Shown here in pieces: positions 39,352 to 39,705 of a stretch of 39,705 nucleotides of DNA. The position numbers and the translations under genes were made by a program. Under the pieces are notes generated by a model. That model saw only the letters and a program-made list of their open reading frames with translations. It did no database searches and had not been told where the DNA came from. How positions within the stretch are numbered: position 1 is the stretch's first letter; the number at the start of each line of letters is the position of its first letter. Origin of the DNA: Sanguibacter suaedae (GTDB lineage: Bacteria > Actinomycetota > Actinomycetes > Actinomycetales > Cellulomonadaceae); contig NZ_JAEINH010000016.1 of the NCBI RefSeq assembly GCF_016342785.1, positions 1 through 39,705 on the forward strand, read 5' to 3'.

Positions 39352-39705
39352 CTAGTCGCAGGTGGTGCCGTTGACCGTGAAGGTCGTGGGTGCGGTGTTG
39401 GTGCCGCCGTGGGTGCCGTTGAACCCGAGGGTGGTGCTGGCCCCAGGTGCGAGGGTCCCGTTCCAGCCGGCGTTGGTCAGGGTGACCTGGTCACCGCTCT
39501 GGGTGGCCTGGCTGGACCAGGCCTGGGTGATCTGCTGGCCGGCGGGGAACTGGAAGGCGAGGTTCCAGCCGGTCAGCGCGGTGGTGCCGGTGTTGGTGAT
39601 GGTCACCGACGCGGTGAACCCGGTGTTCCAGTCGTTCGTCGTGTACGCGACGTCGCACGTGGCACCCGGCGCCGGGTCGGTCGGCTCGTCCGTGGGCTCA
39701 TCGGT
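39352..39705 (-). CDS. CBM2-containing secreted enzyme, C-terminal end only (5' part outside window)
   Basis: The last 118 codons are visible: a TDEP-type linker followed by a CBM2 module (TCDVAYTTNDWNTGF to VNGTTCD). The cysteine pair and tryptophans expected for type A cellulose binding are present. The module is about 80% identical by eye to the CBM2 of the GH74 enzyme, and clearly less like that of the GH10 xylanase. The catalytic domain lies beyond base 39705, so its family cannot be named. Orientation and context suggest another plant-polymer hydrolase or oxidase. Confidence 0.88.
   Translation of the reverse strand, partial: TDEPTDEPTDPAPGATCDVAYTTNDWNTGFTASVTITNTGTTALTGWNLAFQFPAGQQITQAWSSQATQSGDQVTLTNAGWNGTLAPGASTTLGFNGTHGGTNTAPTTFTVNGTTCD

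Overview
The window is about 39.7 kb of very GC-rich DNA. It has dense, often overlapping genes, many GTG starts and typical actinobacterial families: WhiB7, mycoredoxin, UPF0182, PPA1309 and DUF2342. Secreted cellulose-binding glycoside hydrolases with Pro-Thr-Asp-Glu linkers point to a plant-polymer-degrading member of the Micrococcales, of the Cellulomonas, Cellulosimicrobium or Promicromonospora type. This placement is inferred from gene content; no rRNA is present.

Region 1 (1-16.6 kb) is a conserved actinobacterial chromosomal block. As I recall it, the order resembles the Mycobacterium tuberculosis stretch Rv3201c to Rv3193c. It runs adnB (5' end outside the window), an APH-fold protein with a degenerate catalytic loop, nudC, mycoredoxin, uvrD2, whiB7 behind a long attenuator leader, a stand-alone ThiF/E1-like protein, a DUF45 metallopeptidase, a DUF2342 zincin-like protein, an SDR protein, a PDZ-Lon-like membrane protease, a PPA1309 protein and a UPF0182 membrane protein. 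The themes are DNA break processing, redox and NAD metabolism, antibiotic-stress regulation and uncharacterised proteolysis.

Region 2 (16.7-28.4 kb) starts with an aldose 1-epimerase. It then holds narK-narG-narH-narJ-narI (transporter, membrane nitrate reductase subunits and assembly chaperone) in overlapping-stop/start order, followed by a TPR-GGDEF diguanylate cyclase. Two initiator tRNA-fMet genes flank narK through the cyclase as an 80-bp perfect direct repeat about 10.4 kb apart. The nar promoter carries a CRP/FNR-type palindrome over the predicted transcription start.

Region 3 (28.4-33.7 kb) is accessory metabolism: a membrane-anchored SGNH hydrolase, an SDR epimerase, an enzyme of the alanine dehydrogenase / N5-(carboxyethyl)ornithine synthase family, a zinc alcohol dehydrogenase coupled to a small membrane-anchored protein, and a DUF4383 membrane protein.

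Region 4 (33.8-39.7 kb) is a polysaccharide-degradation cluster: a cytoplasmic GH113-type enzyme, a secreted GH74 xyloglucanase with CBM2, a secreted GH10 xylanase with CBM2, and the CBM2 end of a further secreted enzyme that runs off the window. A perfect LacI-type palindrome lies in the predicted promoter of the GH74 gene, suggesting sugar-responsive repression.

Strong hairpins close most convergent gene pairs. Many starts lack a Shine-Dalgarno sequence and instead sit 6-7 nt after a -10-like hexamer, which suggests widespread leaderless transcription. No insertion sequence, prophage or CRISPR array was seen.
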